A DNA stretch of 64,000 nt from Butyrivibrio sp. VCD2006 (GTDB taxonomy: Bacteria > Bacillota > Clostridia > Lachnospirales > Lachnospiraceae): contig NZ_AUIX01000025.1 in the NCBI RefSeq assembly GCF_000423925.1, positions 1 through 64,000 of the forward strand. The letters are read 5' to 3'. The notes under the pieces were generated by a model that made no database searches, was not told the DNA's origin, and worked only from the letters and a program-made list of their open reading frames with translations. Below, piece after piece: positions 45,671-54,054 of the stretch. The stretch's first letter is position 1. Every line of letters starts with the position of its first letter. The position numbers and the translations under genes were made by a program.

Positions 45671-47959
45671 ATGCAGATATTTGTTAAGAATTCCATTGGC
45701 ATGGAAAAACTGCCTGAAGAAAACTGCAAAATGGATTTGCTTTTATATGATAACACTCTTCTTATTAGGCTTGAAGATGAAGAAAGTGTGAAAATAGCAT
45801 CGAACTATTGTGAGGAAGAGTTTATTGGTTCTGGGCAATATGCATTTCCTATACTTTTTGATAAGCAAAATCGCTGTAATATTACTGTGTGGCATAATTC
45901 TGACTATTTCAAATATTCTTTTATCTTACAGAACACGATATCTTTGGATGAGGAGGATATAATTAATCTCTTTAAATTTAAAGAGCAGATGAAGGAAGCA
46001 TTTGATGCCGGCAAAGAATATCCGGTAGAAGCGTTATATGATGCAATTAAAGATAACAGAGTGCCTCTTATCATTGAGAAAACACCATATGCAGGGTATG
46101 ATGATCATTCTTTGTTAAAGAAAATTGCAGAAGTAGTCCCGATGGTAATGGATATATGTTCGCATCCGAAGAAAAGCCTGAAAAGCGAGGAGGCTGTATT
46201 GGATGTCAATATAGTTAAAGGAATCAATTCCAGAACTATGGATCATCTTGCATCCCATTCAGAACATTGGAAAGCCAGAACGCTAAACGGATTGGTGCCT
46301 AACAGACTGAGAACAGACGTATATGAAGATGAAATAAACATATATGAAAACCTGTTTTTCAGGATTGCTGTGGACGATGTGCTTAGATATGTCCATAGGC
46401 AGGTAGTCAGTCTTGAAAAGACTATACAACAGAATGATAATGCCATAGACTGGAATGCATATGGCGAGACTCTATCAGATTATAAACGAGTAAGAATTTT
46501 TGAACAGCTACTACCAGATTATGATGTTGTGGAAAAGACTGAAGAAAATGGTACATTGAAGGATCTTCTGGGGCAATGGCAAAAGCTCGAGCGAAGTTTT
46601 TCTACTGTAGAAGCGTCGAAATTTTATAGGAGTATTGATAAAAAGAAAAGAATCAGCAGGAATATTCAGCCAACAAATATTCTAAAAAAGGATTCCAGAT
46701 ATAATGCTTTATACAGACTTTGGGGTGAAATCCAAAGGCAGATTGTCCAGATTCATCAAGACGATAAGGGAGTTCAAGAATCTATTGATTTAAGCTATAA
46801 CAATTGTTACCAGATGTATATTACAGTGCTTCTTCTGTATGTCTTTAAGTTGCTTGAATATAACTGCGATTCAGGTTCAAAGATTAAGATGAGTCAAGGC
46901 GGCATACTGAGTGTTGACGCATCATTTTCATCAGAAACAGTGATATGTCATTTGAAGACAATTTCGGAAGCTGATAGTGATGAGAGATTATACCTGGAGT
47001 TTATAGAAAAAAAATCAGTAGAATATTTGATTCCTGCGAAGGCTGTTGGGAAATTGGATGACATAAAGGCGGCACTTCCTAATGGAGCAATGATAGATAA
47101 ATCTGAAAAAAAAATCATTTTTACTTCAAAGCCAAATGCAACAGAACAGAAAAAAATGAAAAATCTGTTCCACTTTAGTAAGTCAGAGGAAAAGGGGCTA
47201 ACACAACAAGAAAAACGTTTATTAGATGAAGTAGATAAAGTTTGGAGAATTGGGCTTGAAGAATTGTTTTCATCCAATGGGTTCAAGGAACAAAGAAAAG
47301 AGTCCTTACGCATAGTTCCTCAGTTTGCAAGAATTGAAAATACAGAAGCTGCTGTGGATAAGTTTACACAGACCGCGCTTGATTCAATAAAGGATAGAGT
47401 AGTATTTATGTTTCCTATCGATTTAGTGGATTATAGGAAAAGCATTAAATCGGACAAACTTATTTCACGACTTTTGAACTATGGAGAGAAGTATTGTGAT
47501 GAAGATGCAGAGCGATGGGGCGATTATAAGGCTGGAATAATACCTGCCGCTCAATCTGAAATAAACTCAGCTCAAAGACTTATGAAACTTGTTTCAATGC
47601 ATTCTGCAAGATTGCAGATAAAATGGAGTAGCGAAAATATTAGATGCCCTATCTGTGGCTCGAAGGGTTGTCAGGATGAGGGCAAAGATAACTGGATGTG
47701 TAATAATCCGGAGTGTGGCGTATTCTTTGGTAAAACCAAGCATGCTGATGGTTGTGGAATGAGCTACGAATGGGTCAGACCATTTGTAGAGATAAAACGA
47801 GATGATATTAGGAATATGGATTACTTCGATTTAATGCTTAAGAAAGAAATTATTTTTGACAGGCTCACAATAACGGATTTTGAGTTTGAAGAACAACCAG
47901 ATCATAGAATTAAATACATTCCTATTTGTCCGAAGTGTGGGAAAAGGATAAAACACTGA
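45671..47959 (+). CDS. McrC/DUF2357-like partner protein with C-terminal zinc ribbon
   Basis: 762 residues. Position after the McrB-like GTPase and the middle region (VKGINSRTMDHLASHSEHW...VPNRLRTDVYEDEINIYENLFFRIAVDDVLRYVHRQV) fit the DUF2357 proteins that replace McrC in some McrBC-like loci. A C-terminal zinc ribbon is present (CPICGSKGC about 658-666; CNNPEC; CPKCGKR at the end). I could not locate a convincing PD-(D/E)xK triad, although VEIKR near residue 705 is a weak ExK candidate. It ends the operon at a terminator. Nuclease activity is therefore uncertain. Confidence 0.65.
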   Translation: MQIFVKNSIGMEKLPEENCKMDLLLYDNTLLIRLEDEESVKIASNYCEEEFIGSGQYAFPILFDKQNRCNITVWHNSDYFKYSFILQNTISLDEEDIINLFKFKEQMKEAFDAGKEYPVEALYDAIKDNRVPLIIEKTPYAGYDDHSLLKKIAEVVPMVMDICSHPKKSLKSEEAVLDVNIVKGINSRTMDHLASHSEHWKARTLNGLVPNRLRTDVYEDEINIYENLFFRIAVDDVLRYVHRQVVSLEKTIQQNDNAIDWNAYGETLSDYKRVRIFEQLLPDYDVVEKTEENGTLKDLLGQWQKLERSFSTVEASKFYRSIDKKKRISRNIQPTNILKKDSRYNALYRLWGEIQRQIVQIHQDDKGVQESIDLSYNNCYQMYITVLLLYVFKLLEYNCDSGSKIKMSQGGILSVDASFSSETVICHLKTISEADSDERLYLEFIEKKSVEYLIPAKAVGKLDDIKAALPNGAMIDKSEKKIIFTSKPNATEQKKMKNLFHFSKSEEKGLTQQEKRLLDEVDKVWRIGLEELFSSNGFKEQRKESLRIVPQFARIENTEAAVDKFTQTALDSIKDRVVFMFPIDLVDYRKSIKSDKLISRLLNYGEKYCDEDAERWGDYKAGIIPAAQSEINSAQRLMKLVSMHSARLQIKWSSENIRCPICGSKGCQDEGKDNWMCNNPECGVFFGKTKHADGCGMSYEWVRPFVEIKRDDIRNMDYFDLMLKKEIIFDRLTITDFEFEEQPDHRIKYIPICPKCGKRIKH

Positions 47960-47966
47960 GTGTAAA

Positions 47967-48008
47967 AAACGGTGCGAACTTGAGAAATCATTTTCGCATC
48001 GTTTTTTT
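47967..48008 (+). terminator. Terminator of the TerY/McrBC-like operon
   Basis: AAACGGTGCGAA (47967-47978) pairs with TTCGCATCGTTT (47993-48004) with one G-U pair; seven T residues follow from 48002. Closely related in sequence to the terminator at 53920-53962. Confidence 0.88.
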
Positions 48009-48086
48009 AATTAGTAAAAAAGCTGATTGCCGTATCATCAAATCATAACAAAGATATGTTGTAAACAAAACGGAGGTGCTAAGGAC

Positions 48087-48230
48087 ATGGCAAAGGTGAG
48101 AAAAAAGTCAAATGTAAACGGTAGACGTTCAGCTGGAGACAGATGTATGAGTTGCGGAGCTCCATGTTGGCGATGCGATGTTTGGTATTGCTGGGAATGT
48201 TACAAGTATCAGTACTATGAGTCAAAGTGA
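48087..48230 (+). CDS. Cys/Trp-rich zinc-finger microprotein, 47 aa
   Basis: ATG 48087 follows GGAGG by 10 bases. The basic N-terminus (MAKVRKKSNVNGRRSAGDR) leads into CMSCGAPCWRCDVWYCWECY, with six Cys in CxxC-like spacing able to bind one or two zinc ions. It is the first gene of the HIRAN/TerB/AAA+ operon. Possibly a nucleic-acid-binding or adaptor peptide; no family recognised. Confidence 0.6.
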   Translation: MAKVRKKSNVNGRRSAGDRCMSCGAPCWRCDVWYCWECYKYQYYESK

Positions 48231-48246
48231 GAAAGGGGCAAGAAAA

Positions 48247-48534
48247 ATGAAAAAAATAATATTAGAAGAAAAGGTAAAGCTGGTTGGAATAAAGAATTTT
48301 TCAGGCAAGGATAAACTTATAGATTATTTTTTGGTAATGCCTGGACAGGAAGAAATATATGCATTCAGTAGGAGATATACGCAAAGGACATATGACTTGT
48401 GTAAATCAGGTATCAGAGTGAATGAAATATCAACTAGAAGGTCAAGAGACCACGGAGTTATGGGGCTTGTAAACTACCTGAATGTCATGCTTCCGTATCT
48501 TTCGGAATACTATGATTTGAAAGTTGCTGCATGA
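48247..48534 (+). CDS. Small protein of unknown function, 95 aa
   Basis: ATG 48247 is chosen for GAAAGGGG upstream; the ORF extends further but without a start context. Sequence begins MKKIILEEKVKLVGIKNF, a beta-rich half followed by a basic segment SGIRVNEISTRRSRDHG and a C-terminal helix. Resembles a compact nucleic-acid-binding domain by composition only. Second gene of its operon. Confidence 0.5.
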   Translation: MKKIILEEKVKLVGIKNFSGKDKLIDYFLVMPGQEEIYAFSRRYTQRTYDLCKSGIRVNEISTRRSRDHGVMGLVNYLNVMLPYLSEYYDLKVAA

Positions 48535-48548
48535 GAGGGAGGTGTGAA

Positions 48549-48737
48549 ATGAACGGAGTAGTTAATTTGCCAAATATAAATATGCCAGTTACTGGCGGCA
48601 ATGTCGTAGCTTTAGCAGCGATAGGTGCTATAGAGTTTCTGATCTTTGTAGCTATTATGAACGAATATAGCATTGAGGTATCTGCTGAAACTACAAAGAA
48701 CGGAGTAAAAGGAAACCTGAAGTTTTACGCTGAATAG
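48549..48737 (+). CDS. Single-pass membrane microprotein, 62 aa
   Basis: ATG 48549 with a GGGAGGTG site 5 bases upstream. One hydrophobic helix at about residues 18-40 (GNVVALAAIGAIEFLIFVAI) is flanked by a polar N-terminus and a C-terminal beta-like tail (IEVSAETTKNGVKGNLKFYAE). Encoded between soluble proteins of the HIRAN/TerB block, so it may tether the complex to the membrane or act as a membrane effector; inference only. Confidence 0.55.
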   Translation: MNGVVNLPNINMPVTGGNVVALAAIGAIEFLIFVAIMNEYSIEVSAETTKNGVKGNLKFYAE

Positions 48738-48749
48738 GAGGAAAGCATA

Positions 48750-49031
48750 ATGTTTGTTAATTCATTGGAAGATATAGTTTTTGATTCTTGTCTGGATGGA
48801 ATTCTTGTAGCAAATCAGGGAGACTTTTTTATCAATGATCCTGAATGCGAAATAGAGGTTGACTTTGAAGATTACGAAAACGAGCAGGAAAGGCCGGAGG
48901 ACTTGATAGATGATGTTTTTTCTTATGCCGGAATTAATAGAGCTTATTTGGAACATGTGGATTCTGGCTTGAGAAGAGCAATTTTGGAGGATGCCGGTTT
49001 AGATGCAGATGAATTCGATTATGAATACTGA
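48750..49031 (+). CDS. Acidic protein with C-terminal GLDADEF motif, 93 aa
   Basis: 93 residues, strongly acidic (DPECEIEVDFEDYENEQERPEDLIDDVF). Its C-terminus (LRRAILEDAGLDADEFDYEY) closely resembles the C-terminus of the EF-hand-like protein encoded at 58259-58537 (RREALEDAGFDADDFDDFDF). Good AGGAGG-like site. A DNA-mimic or partner-docking role is possible from the charge pattern. Function unknown. Confidence 0.55.
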   Translation: MFVNSLEDIVFDSCLDGILVANQGDFFINDPECEIEVDFEDYENEQERPEDLIDDVFSYAGINRAYLEHVDSGLRRAILEDAGLDADEFDYEY

Positions 49032-49122
49032 TGCCGGTTTATGGGGATGAAAAAAGTTGGGGGCTGTTTCTTAGTAATTATGTTGTTGATGCAGCTTTGC
49101 TGTTAAGGAAGGAGACTCCAAT

Positions 49123-50805
49123 ATGAGTGAAAATGCTATCAGCCAGTTTACGGCTAATGACTTCTCCAGGATTATGCATTTTAGTGGAACGAACTTTTTT
49201 AAGTCATTTGAGCCAAAGGAAATAGATCTGGGAGTTTTCCTTGTATATGGCCCGGATGATACTAATCTCTTTTACCGGGAGATAGAGAATCTTAGGGTTG
49301 GTGATGAGGTTTTTCTTAGGGAAGGTGGCATTCCATATAAGCTAAATATGAGCGGCAGATCAATTCTGGTTTGTAAAGAATCCGGTGGGAGTATTGGAAT
49401 GCTTGATAAAGAGCCGGATAAGCTGTGTGCGTCTCTTATCCATAACGGATACAAGCTTGTTGCTCATGTGAATATGATAAATACTTCTATTCCTATGAAT
49501 GAGTACAGATCCTGGAAGCCTTTTAACATAAGAGTAACGTTGGTTGATGACAGAAAATTGTCTCCATTAGGTGCTTTGAGAGCTGGCAGGGTTGCGGTCA
49601 GAAATACTAAGTCAAAAGAAATGCTTTTGCTTAGAGACAAGATTGACGTTGCATACATTGATAGAAGCAAGATATTGCTGCTTAATCAGCAAAAGATAGG
49701 TGACAATCTTAGATTTGTTCACAAGGCTGATGAGCATAAAGATGGAAAATACACGGTTCAGATAATAACAGCGGATAAGCAGACGATTGGCTATGTTAAT
49801 GGACGGATTACAGGGATGATTTCTAAGATGTTGGATTCGGGAATGTCCATCCGTGCGGTGCTAAGGAGTACCGCAAAGTTTAGGAAGACTGAGCAGGGAA
49901 CTATATTTATGGCAGAAAGTCCTGAAATCGACATAGTTATGGATGATTATTCCTATGATATGAGCTCTGATTATTATGATCAGGAACCGGATGAGATAGA
50001 TGCGTTATTCAAGGAGTGGCTTAATCATGAATGCGCAAAGCCAGAGGTTGATGTTGAGGAGGTACACCTTGGCTGTGCCAGAATCTTTGGACTTCGTGAT
50101 GAACTGAGGCTTAAGAAAATATTATGTGGGCTGAGAATAGGGGATCCAATAAAACTGGCTTATACAAAGAAGAGAGTGTCTGTGACCGATGACAACACAG
50201 GTGAGACTCGCATGGAGGATGATGAGTCTATAAGAGTGGATGCTTATGATGGAGAATGCATGGGTTTCATGCAATCAAGAGAAGACATGCTGGTTATAAA
50301 GCTGCTGAAGCTTGGAATGAATGTCAGGGCAGAGGTAAAAGAAATAAATCTGGTAGAACCATTTAACAGACGAAATGCGCTGGTGCTGGATTTGTACTTA
50401 TCAGGTGAAATAAGAGAAATGATAGGCAGTGATTCCCAGATTCTGCTTGGAGAGGGCGACGATCCTAATATAGATGAGCATGATGATAATGTTGGCACAA
50501 GGTTTGATATCGGTTTTGCCAATGATTTGAAAAAGATGGAAGATGCGTCAGAAAAACTATCAAGGATAAGACCTGGTGACAAACTGAAGTTTGTAAGAGA
50601 ACCAGACAATCAAGATGATCCGAATGCAGTGATGGTATACACAATGGATGATGTGTCGCTCGGATACCTGTATCACTATAATTGTGAGTTTATTCCTAAT
50701 TTGATGGATGCGGGGAATCTTGTATATGGAGTTGTAAGAAGTGTACATGATGAAGGAAAACCTATATTTGCTTCTATGGACTTCTTTATATATGTGCTTT
50801 TTTAA
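49123..50805 (+). CDS. Protein with several tandem HIRAN-like modules
   Basis: 560 residues. The C-terminal module (about 480-560) is a clear HIRAN: GDKLKFVREPDNQDDPNAV then VSLGYLYHYNCEFIPNLMDAG. Three earlier segments repeat the same frame: GDEVFLREGGIPYKLN...IGMLDKEPDKL (about 57-110), GDNLRFVHKADEHKDGKYTV...IGYVNGRITGMISKMLDSG (about 190-250) and GDPIKLAYTKKRVSV...CMGFMQSREDMLVIKLLKLG (about 345-400). HIRAN domains recognise 3' DNA ends or stalled forks in HLTF/Rad5-type helicases. Here there is no helicase domain, so this may be a multivalent DNA-end sensor serving the AAA+ neighbour. Confidence 0.72.
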   Translation: MSENAISQFTANDFSRIMHFSGTNFFKSFEPKEIDLGVFLVYGPDDTNLFYREIENLRVGDEVFLREGGIPYKLNMSGRSILVCKESGGSIGMLDKEPDKLCASLIHNGYKLVAHVNMINTSIPMNEYRSWKPFNIRVTLVDDRKLSPLGALRAGRVAVRNTKSKEMLLLRDKIDVAYIDRSKILLLNQQKIGDNLRFVHKADEHKDGKYTVQIITADKQTIGYVNGRITGMISKMLDSGMSIRAVLRSTAKFRKTEQGTIFMAESPEIDIVMDDYSYDMSSDYYDQEPDEIDALFKEWLNHECAKPEVDVEEVHLGCARIFGLRDELRLKKILCGLRIGDPIKLAYTKKRVSVTDDNTGETRMEDDESIRVDAYDGECMGFMQSREDMLVIKLLKLGMNVRAEVKEINLVEPFNRRNALVLDLYLSGEIREMIGSDSQILLGEGDDPNIDEHDDNVGTRFDIGFANDLKKMEDASEKLSRIRPGDKLKFVREPDNQDDPNAVMVYTMDDVSLGYLYHYNCEFIPNLMDAGNLVYGVVRSVHDEGKPIFASMDFFIYVLF

Positions 50806-50836
50806 GATGGATAAGGAGCATCAGAGGTAAGGGCCT

Positions 50837-51895
50837 ATGGATAATAACGCTAATAAAATCATTCTAACAAAAAGCGAATATGAAAGATTGGTAGAAAAGG
50901 TGCAGGAGCTGAAGGGTATAGTTGCTGCACTTTCGGCAGAAAGAGATGATCTTAAGCTTCATATATGCAGAGAAATCCAAGCTGATTATGATCATAAAGT
51001 CGGGAATCTTGAGTATCAGATCATGATGTATAACCTGGAAATAGAGAGGCTGAGACTGATTATCAGTTTTCTGCAGACCGCAATTAATACAGCCGGAGAA
51101 GCATCGTATGAGGAAGCTGAACAAAGGGCGGATGATGAACTGTCTGAGTTTTATGAGGAGCTGAATCAGAAGGCTGAGGATATTAAGAATGATGAAGAAT
51201 ATGCTCAGAGAAGAGCTGAGCAAGATAAGGAGAATGAAAGACAGGCAGAAGCAAGGGAAGAGACAAAGAACCAGGGTACAGAGCGGGAAGATTCTGTTGA
51301 TACAGAAGGAAATGATGAGACTAATTCAGACAATGATGGAGATGGAAAGGAATCTGAAGAGGAAAGCAGCGACTATACTTCGAGAGAGGATGAAGAACGA
51401 GATGATAGAGCTGGCAAAAAGAAAGAATCTCCAGACAAGGAGCTGAAGAGACTTTACAGATATATAAATAAAAAGCTACATCCTGACAGTAATCCAAATC
51501 AGACAGAAGAGGAAAAACAGCTATTCTATGATGCTCAGACTGCTTTTCAGGAAGGAAACCTAAATAGGCTAAGAGAAATTGTTGATATTATCGATGGCTC
51601 AGATGTTTCAGAAAAATATAAGAACAGTGCAGAAGGCATAGCGGAGCTTAAAGCATTATTGGGAAGGCTTATAGTGCAGAGGGACTTTTTGGTATCTGAG
51701 ATTAGTGAAATCAAGAATAGTTTCCCGTACAACGCAAAGGACTTTCTCGACGATGATGAAGCAGTAAAGAAAAAGCAGGAAGAACTTAGAAGCATTATAA
51801 ATGATCTTTTGGCAACTATTGAGGAGCTTAACAAGCGTATAGACGAATTGGATCAAGAACTAAAGGAAGCTGAAAAGATGTCTCAATGTGGGTAA
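50837..51895 (+). CDS. Coiled-coil protein with J-domain-like segment
   Basis: 352 residues: N-terminal coiled coil (about 5-75), a long acidic low-complexity linker (about 90-195, rich in Glu, Asp, Lys), then KELKRLYRYINKKLHPDSNPNQ (in parts: LKRLYRYINKKLHPD, HPD at about 214-216) and EEKQLFYDAQTAFQEGN, which matches helices II and III of a J domain with the HPD motif. The C-terminus is a second coiled coil. J domains stimulate Hsp70 chaperones; no Hsp70 gene is nearby, so a host DnaK could be recruited or the domain may be repurposed. Confidence 0.65.
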   Translation: MDNNANKIILTKSEYERLVEKVQELKGIVAALSAERDDLKLHICREIQADYDHKVGNLEYQIMMYNLEIERLRLIISFLQTAINTAGEASYEEAEQRADDELSEFYEELNQKAEDIKNDEEYAQRRAEQDKENERQAEAREETKNQGTEREDSVDTEGNDETNSDNDGDGKESEEESSDYTSREDEERDDRAGKKKESPDKELKRLYRYINKKLHPDSNPNQTEEEKQLFYDAQTAFQEGNLNRLREIVDIIDGSDVSEKYKNSAEGIAELKALLGRLIVQRDFLVSEISEIKNSFPYNAKDFLDDDEAVKKKQEELRSIINDLLATIEELNKRIDELDQELKEAEKMSQCG

Positions 51896-51910
51896 TGGAG
51901 GTGACGTGAT

Positions 51911-52474
51911 ATGGAAGGATATTCTGTAAAGACGTATGTCGATAAGGTGTCGGAGCTGGCAATGATGATATTTGAAAAGGGAGGTGCACCATTAGAATCC
52001 GATCGTGGTATCAGAGTAGAGATTGCGCTTTTTCTAATGTATCTCGCTACGGCTGATGATGAAATTGACTGGGACGAAATGCGTGAGATTGGCTATGACT
52101 GTGGGATTGAGATAACAAAATGGAATATAGATGAGTACCTTGCTGGCGGAGGTGTTAAGTCTGGGAAATATGGAAGTTCTGTCCCGTATACTTTTCAGTT
52201 AATGGTAGAAGCAGATAAAGCGCTTTCAGGCACAGAAACAGATCTTAACTGTGCAGAAAGCATGCTTGATATATACAGGTTTCTGGCAGATTCTTCTATC
52301 AATAAGGCAAAGATAGTTAACAGTCAGCGAATAACGCGTGCTAAGGATTATTTAGGCATGATTGAGAGGTATTGGGTTAACAACAGACCATGTAAAGCAT
52401 CTATGTCACGCAAAGGAATGATGCAAACAATCATTGCCTCAAAGAAGGGAGTAGCAGCTCCTAAGAAGTGCTAA
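51911..52474 (+). CDS. TerB-like helical protein
   Basis: 187 residues. The stretch IALFLMYLATADDEIDWDEMREIGYDCG matches the TerB pattern of a helix followed by an acidic ADDEID turn. The basic C-terminus (MSRKGMMQTIIASKKGVAAPKK) is unlike classical TerB. TerB domains are metal- and membrane-associated modules of tellurite/stress-response complexes. The following gene also starts with a TerB-like domain, so the two may dimerise. Eight bases of spacing from a GGAGGTGA site. Confidence 0.6.
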   Translation: MEGYSVKTYVDKVSELAMMIFEKGGAPLESDRGIRVEIALFLMYLATADDEIDWDEMREIGYDCGIEITKWNIDEYLAGGGVKSGKYGSSVPYTFQLMVEADKALSGTETDLNCAESMLDIYRFLADSSINKAKIVNSQRITRAKDYLGMIERYWVNNRPCKASMSRKGMMQTIIASKKGVAAPKKC

Positions 52475-52511
52475 AGTTAGAAACGTTTTCTGTGAAAGAG
52501 AGGAAACAAGA

Positions 52512-53912
52512 ATGAATAAAGAGTTAAAGAAAGCAATAAAGCAGTTATTTGAATTATGTGACCCTAATTCAGCAGCATCAGGTGCGATTGAATCTGGTAG
52601 CTTGGAGAAGAATACCCTAAAGACAGAGTTTGTTGATTTCATATCCTATATTTCGGCGTCTGATGGAACTATATCTGAGAGTGAGGCTGATTTTTTACAG
52701 GAATACTTTAATCTGCATTATTCCCCGGAAGAATTAAGGAAGTACATTGATCAGAACAGGACATACTCTACAGACTATGAAAGTACTCCTCCGGCTACAC
52801 TAATAAGGCTTGTGGATCAGGATAATGCGGTATTTAGAGATAAACTGGATGTTTCATATTCTGTAGCTCAGTCATTTATAGATGTATTTGATTGCCTCGG
52901 GAAGGAATTCATTGTATGTGATGGGGATGCTGACAGGCAGGAGATTGAGGACTTTTCGACTTACATGTCCATGCTGAAGAATTATAAAAGAGAGCATGCA
53001 GCTTTTTCTGATCAGGTTGAGGGTGTGGTTGATGTCAGCGATGTTCATCCTGGAGAAATTCTGCCAAAGTTCAATGAATCTGGAGATAAGGAGAAGAGTT
53101 TACCGGAGCTATTGGATGAATTGAATAGTCTTATTGGACTTGAGAGTGTTAAAAAAGATGTTAATACACTTATTCATATGCAGGAAATAAGGAAAATCCG
53201 TAGGGAACGTGGCCTTAAAGATATTCCTGTCTCGAATCATCTTGTGTTTTATGGAAATCCGGGTACAGGAAAAACCACAGTGGCTAGATTACTGGCACAA
53301 ATATACCATGCTATGGGAATACTTTCTAAGGGACAGTTTGTCGAGACGGATAGATCCGGGCTTGTCGCAGGGTATGTTGGTCAGACTGCGTTAAAGGTTC
53401 AGGAAACTGTTGAGAAAGCGCTTGGTGGAGTTCTATTCATTGATGAGGCATATTCTCTTACATATTCTGATAGTGGGAATGACTATGGGCAGGAAGCTGT
53501 TGATACATTACTGAAGCAGATGGAGGACCATAGGGAAGATCTGATTGTTATAGTTGCGGGTTATCCAGAGCTGATGGCTGGATTTATTGACTCAAATCCT
53601 GGGCTTCGTTCCAGATTTAATAAGTACATTAACTTTGAGGACTACAACGACATACAGCTTCTTGAGATATTCAAGCTTATGTGCAAAAACTCAGGGTATG
53701 TTCCTACTGGTGAAGTGATCCAGCACTGTTCATCTGTGTTTGAAAAGATGTATCAGAATCATGGAAAGAACTTTGCAAATGCTAGAGAGGTAAGGAATTT
53801 CTTTGAGACAGCAATGATGAACCAGGCGGACAGATTGTTCGATGAGACTGATTTGAGTAATGAAAAGCTCTCTACGCTGGTTCTGTCAGATGTGCAGGGA
53901 ATAGCATCCTGA
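52512..53912 (+). CDS. TerB-like domain fused to CbbX/SpoVK-type AAA+ ATPase
   Basis: 466 residues. An N-terminal TerB-like segment (FVDFISYISASDGTISESEADFLQEYF, about 37-63) is followed by a linker and an AAA+ domain of the CbbX/SpoVK/CfxQ family: Walker A FYGNPGTGKTTVARLLA (about 245-261), the family-typical DRSGLVAGYVGQTALKV pore loop, Walker B GVLFIDEAYSL (about 304-314) and sensor NPGLRSRFNKYINF. These ATPases remodel protein complexes. Last gene before a strong terminator; likely motor of the HIRAN/TerB complex. Confidence 0.85.
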   Translation: MNKELKKAIKQLFELCDPNSAASGAIESGSLEKNTLKTEFVDFISYISASDGTISESEADFLQEYFNLHYSPEELRKYIDQNRTYSTDYESTPPATLIRLVDQDNAVFRDKLDVSYSVAQSFIDVFDCLGKEFIVCDGDADRQEIEDFSTYMSMLKNYKREHAAFSDQVEGVVDVSDVHPGEILPKFNESGDKEKSLPELLDELNSLIGLESVKKDVNTLIHMQEIRKIRRERGLKDIPVSNHLVFYGNPGTGKTTVARLLAQIYHAMGILSKGQFVETDRSGLVAGYVGQTALKVQETVEKALGGVLFIDEAYSLTYSDSGNDYGQEAVDTLLKQMEDHREDLIVIVAGYPELMAGFIDSNPGLRSRFNKYINFEDYNDIQLLEIFKLMCKNSGYVPTGEVIQHCSSVFEKMYQNHGKNFANAREVRNFFETAMMNQADRLFDETDLSNEKLSTLVLSDVQGIAS

Positions 53913-53919
53913 GATGTAA

Positions 53920-53962
53920 AAAACTATGCGGACTTTGGGTATTATGTTCGCATAGTTTTTTT
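53920..53962 (+). terminator. Terminator of the HIRAN/TerB/AAA+ operon
   Basis: AAAACTATGCGGAC (53920-53933) pairs with GTTCGCATAGTTTT (53946-53959) with one G-U pair, followed by a T-run to 53962. Same design and flanks as the terminator at 47967-48008. Confidence 0.9.
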
Positions 53963-54054
53963 AATTAGGAAAAAATAATTAAACAGTAAAATTAAATCAG
54001 AATAAAGAACGACCGGTGTTCTTAGATGAAAAGTAGTAGGAGAGGAGGCTTGCC

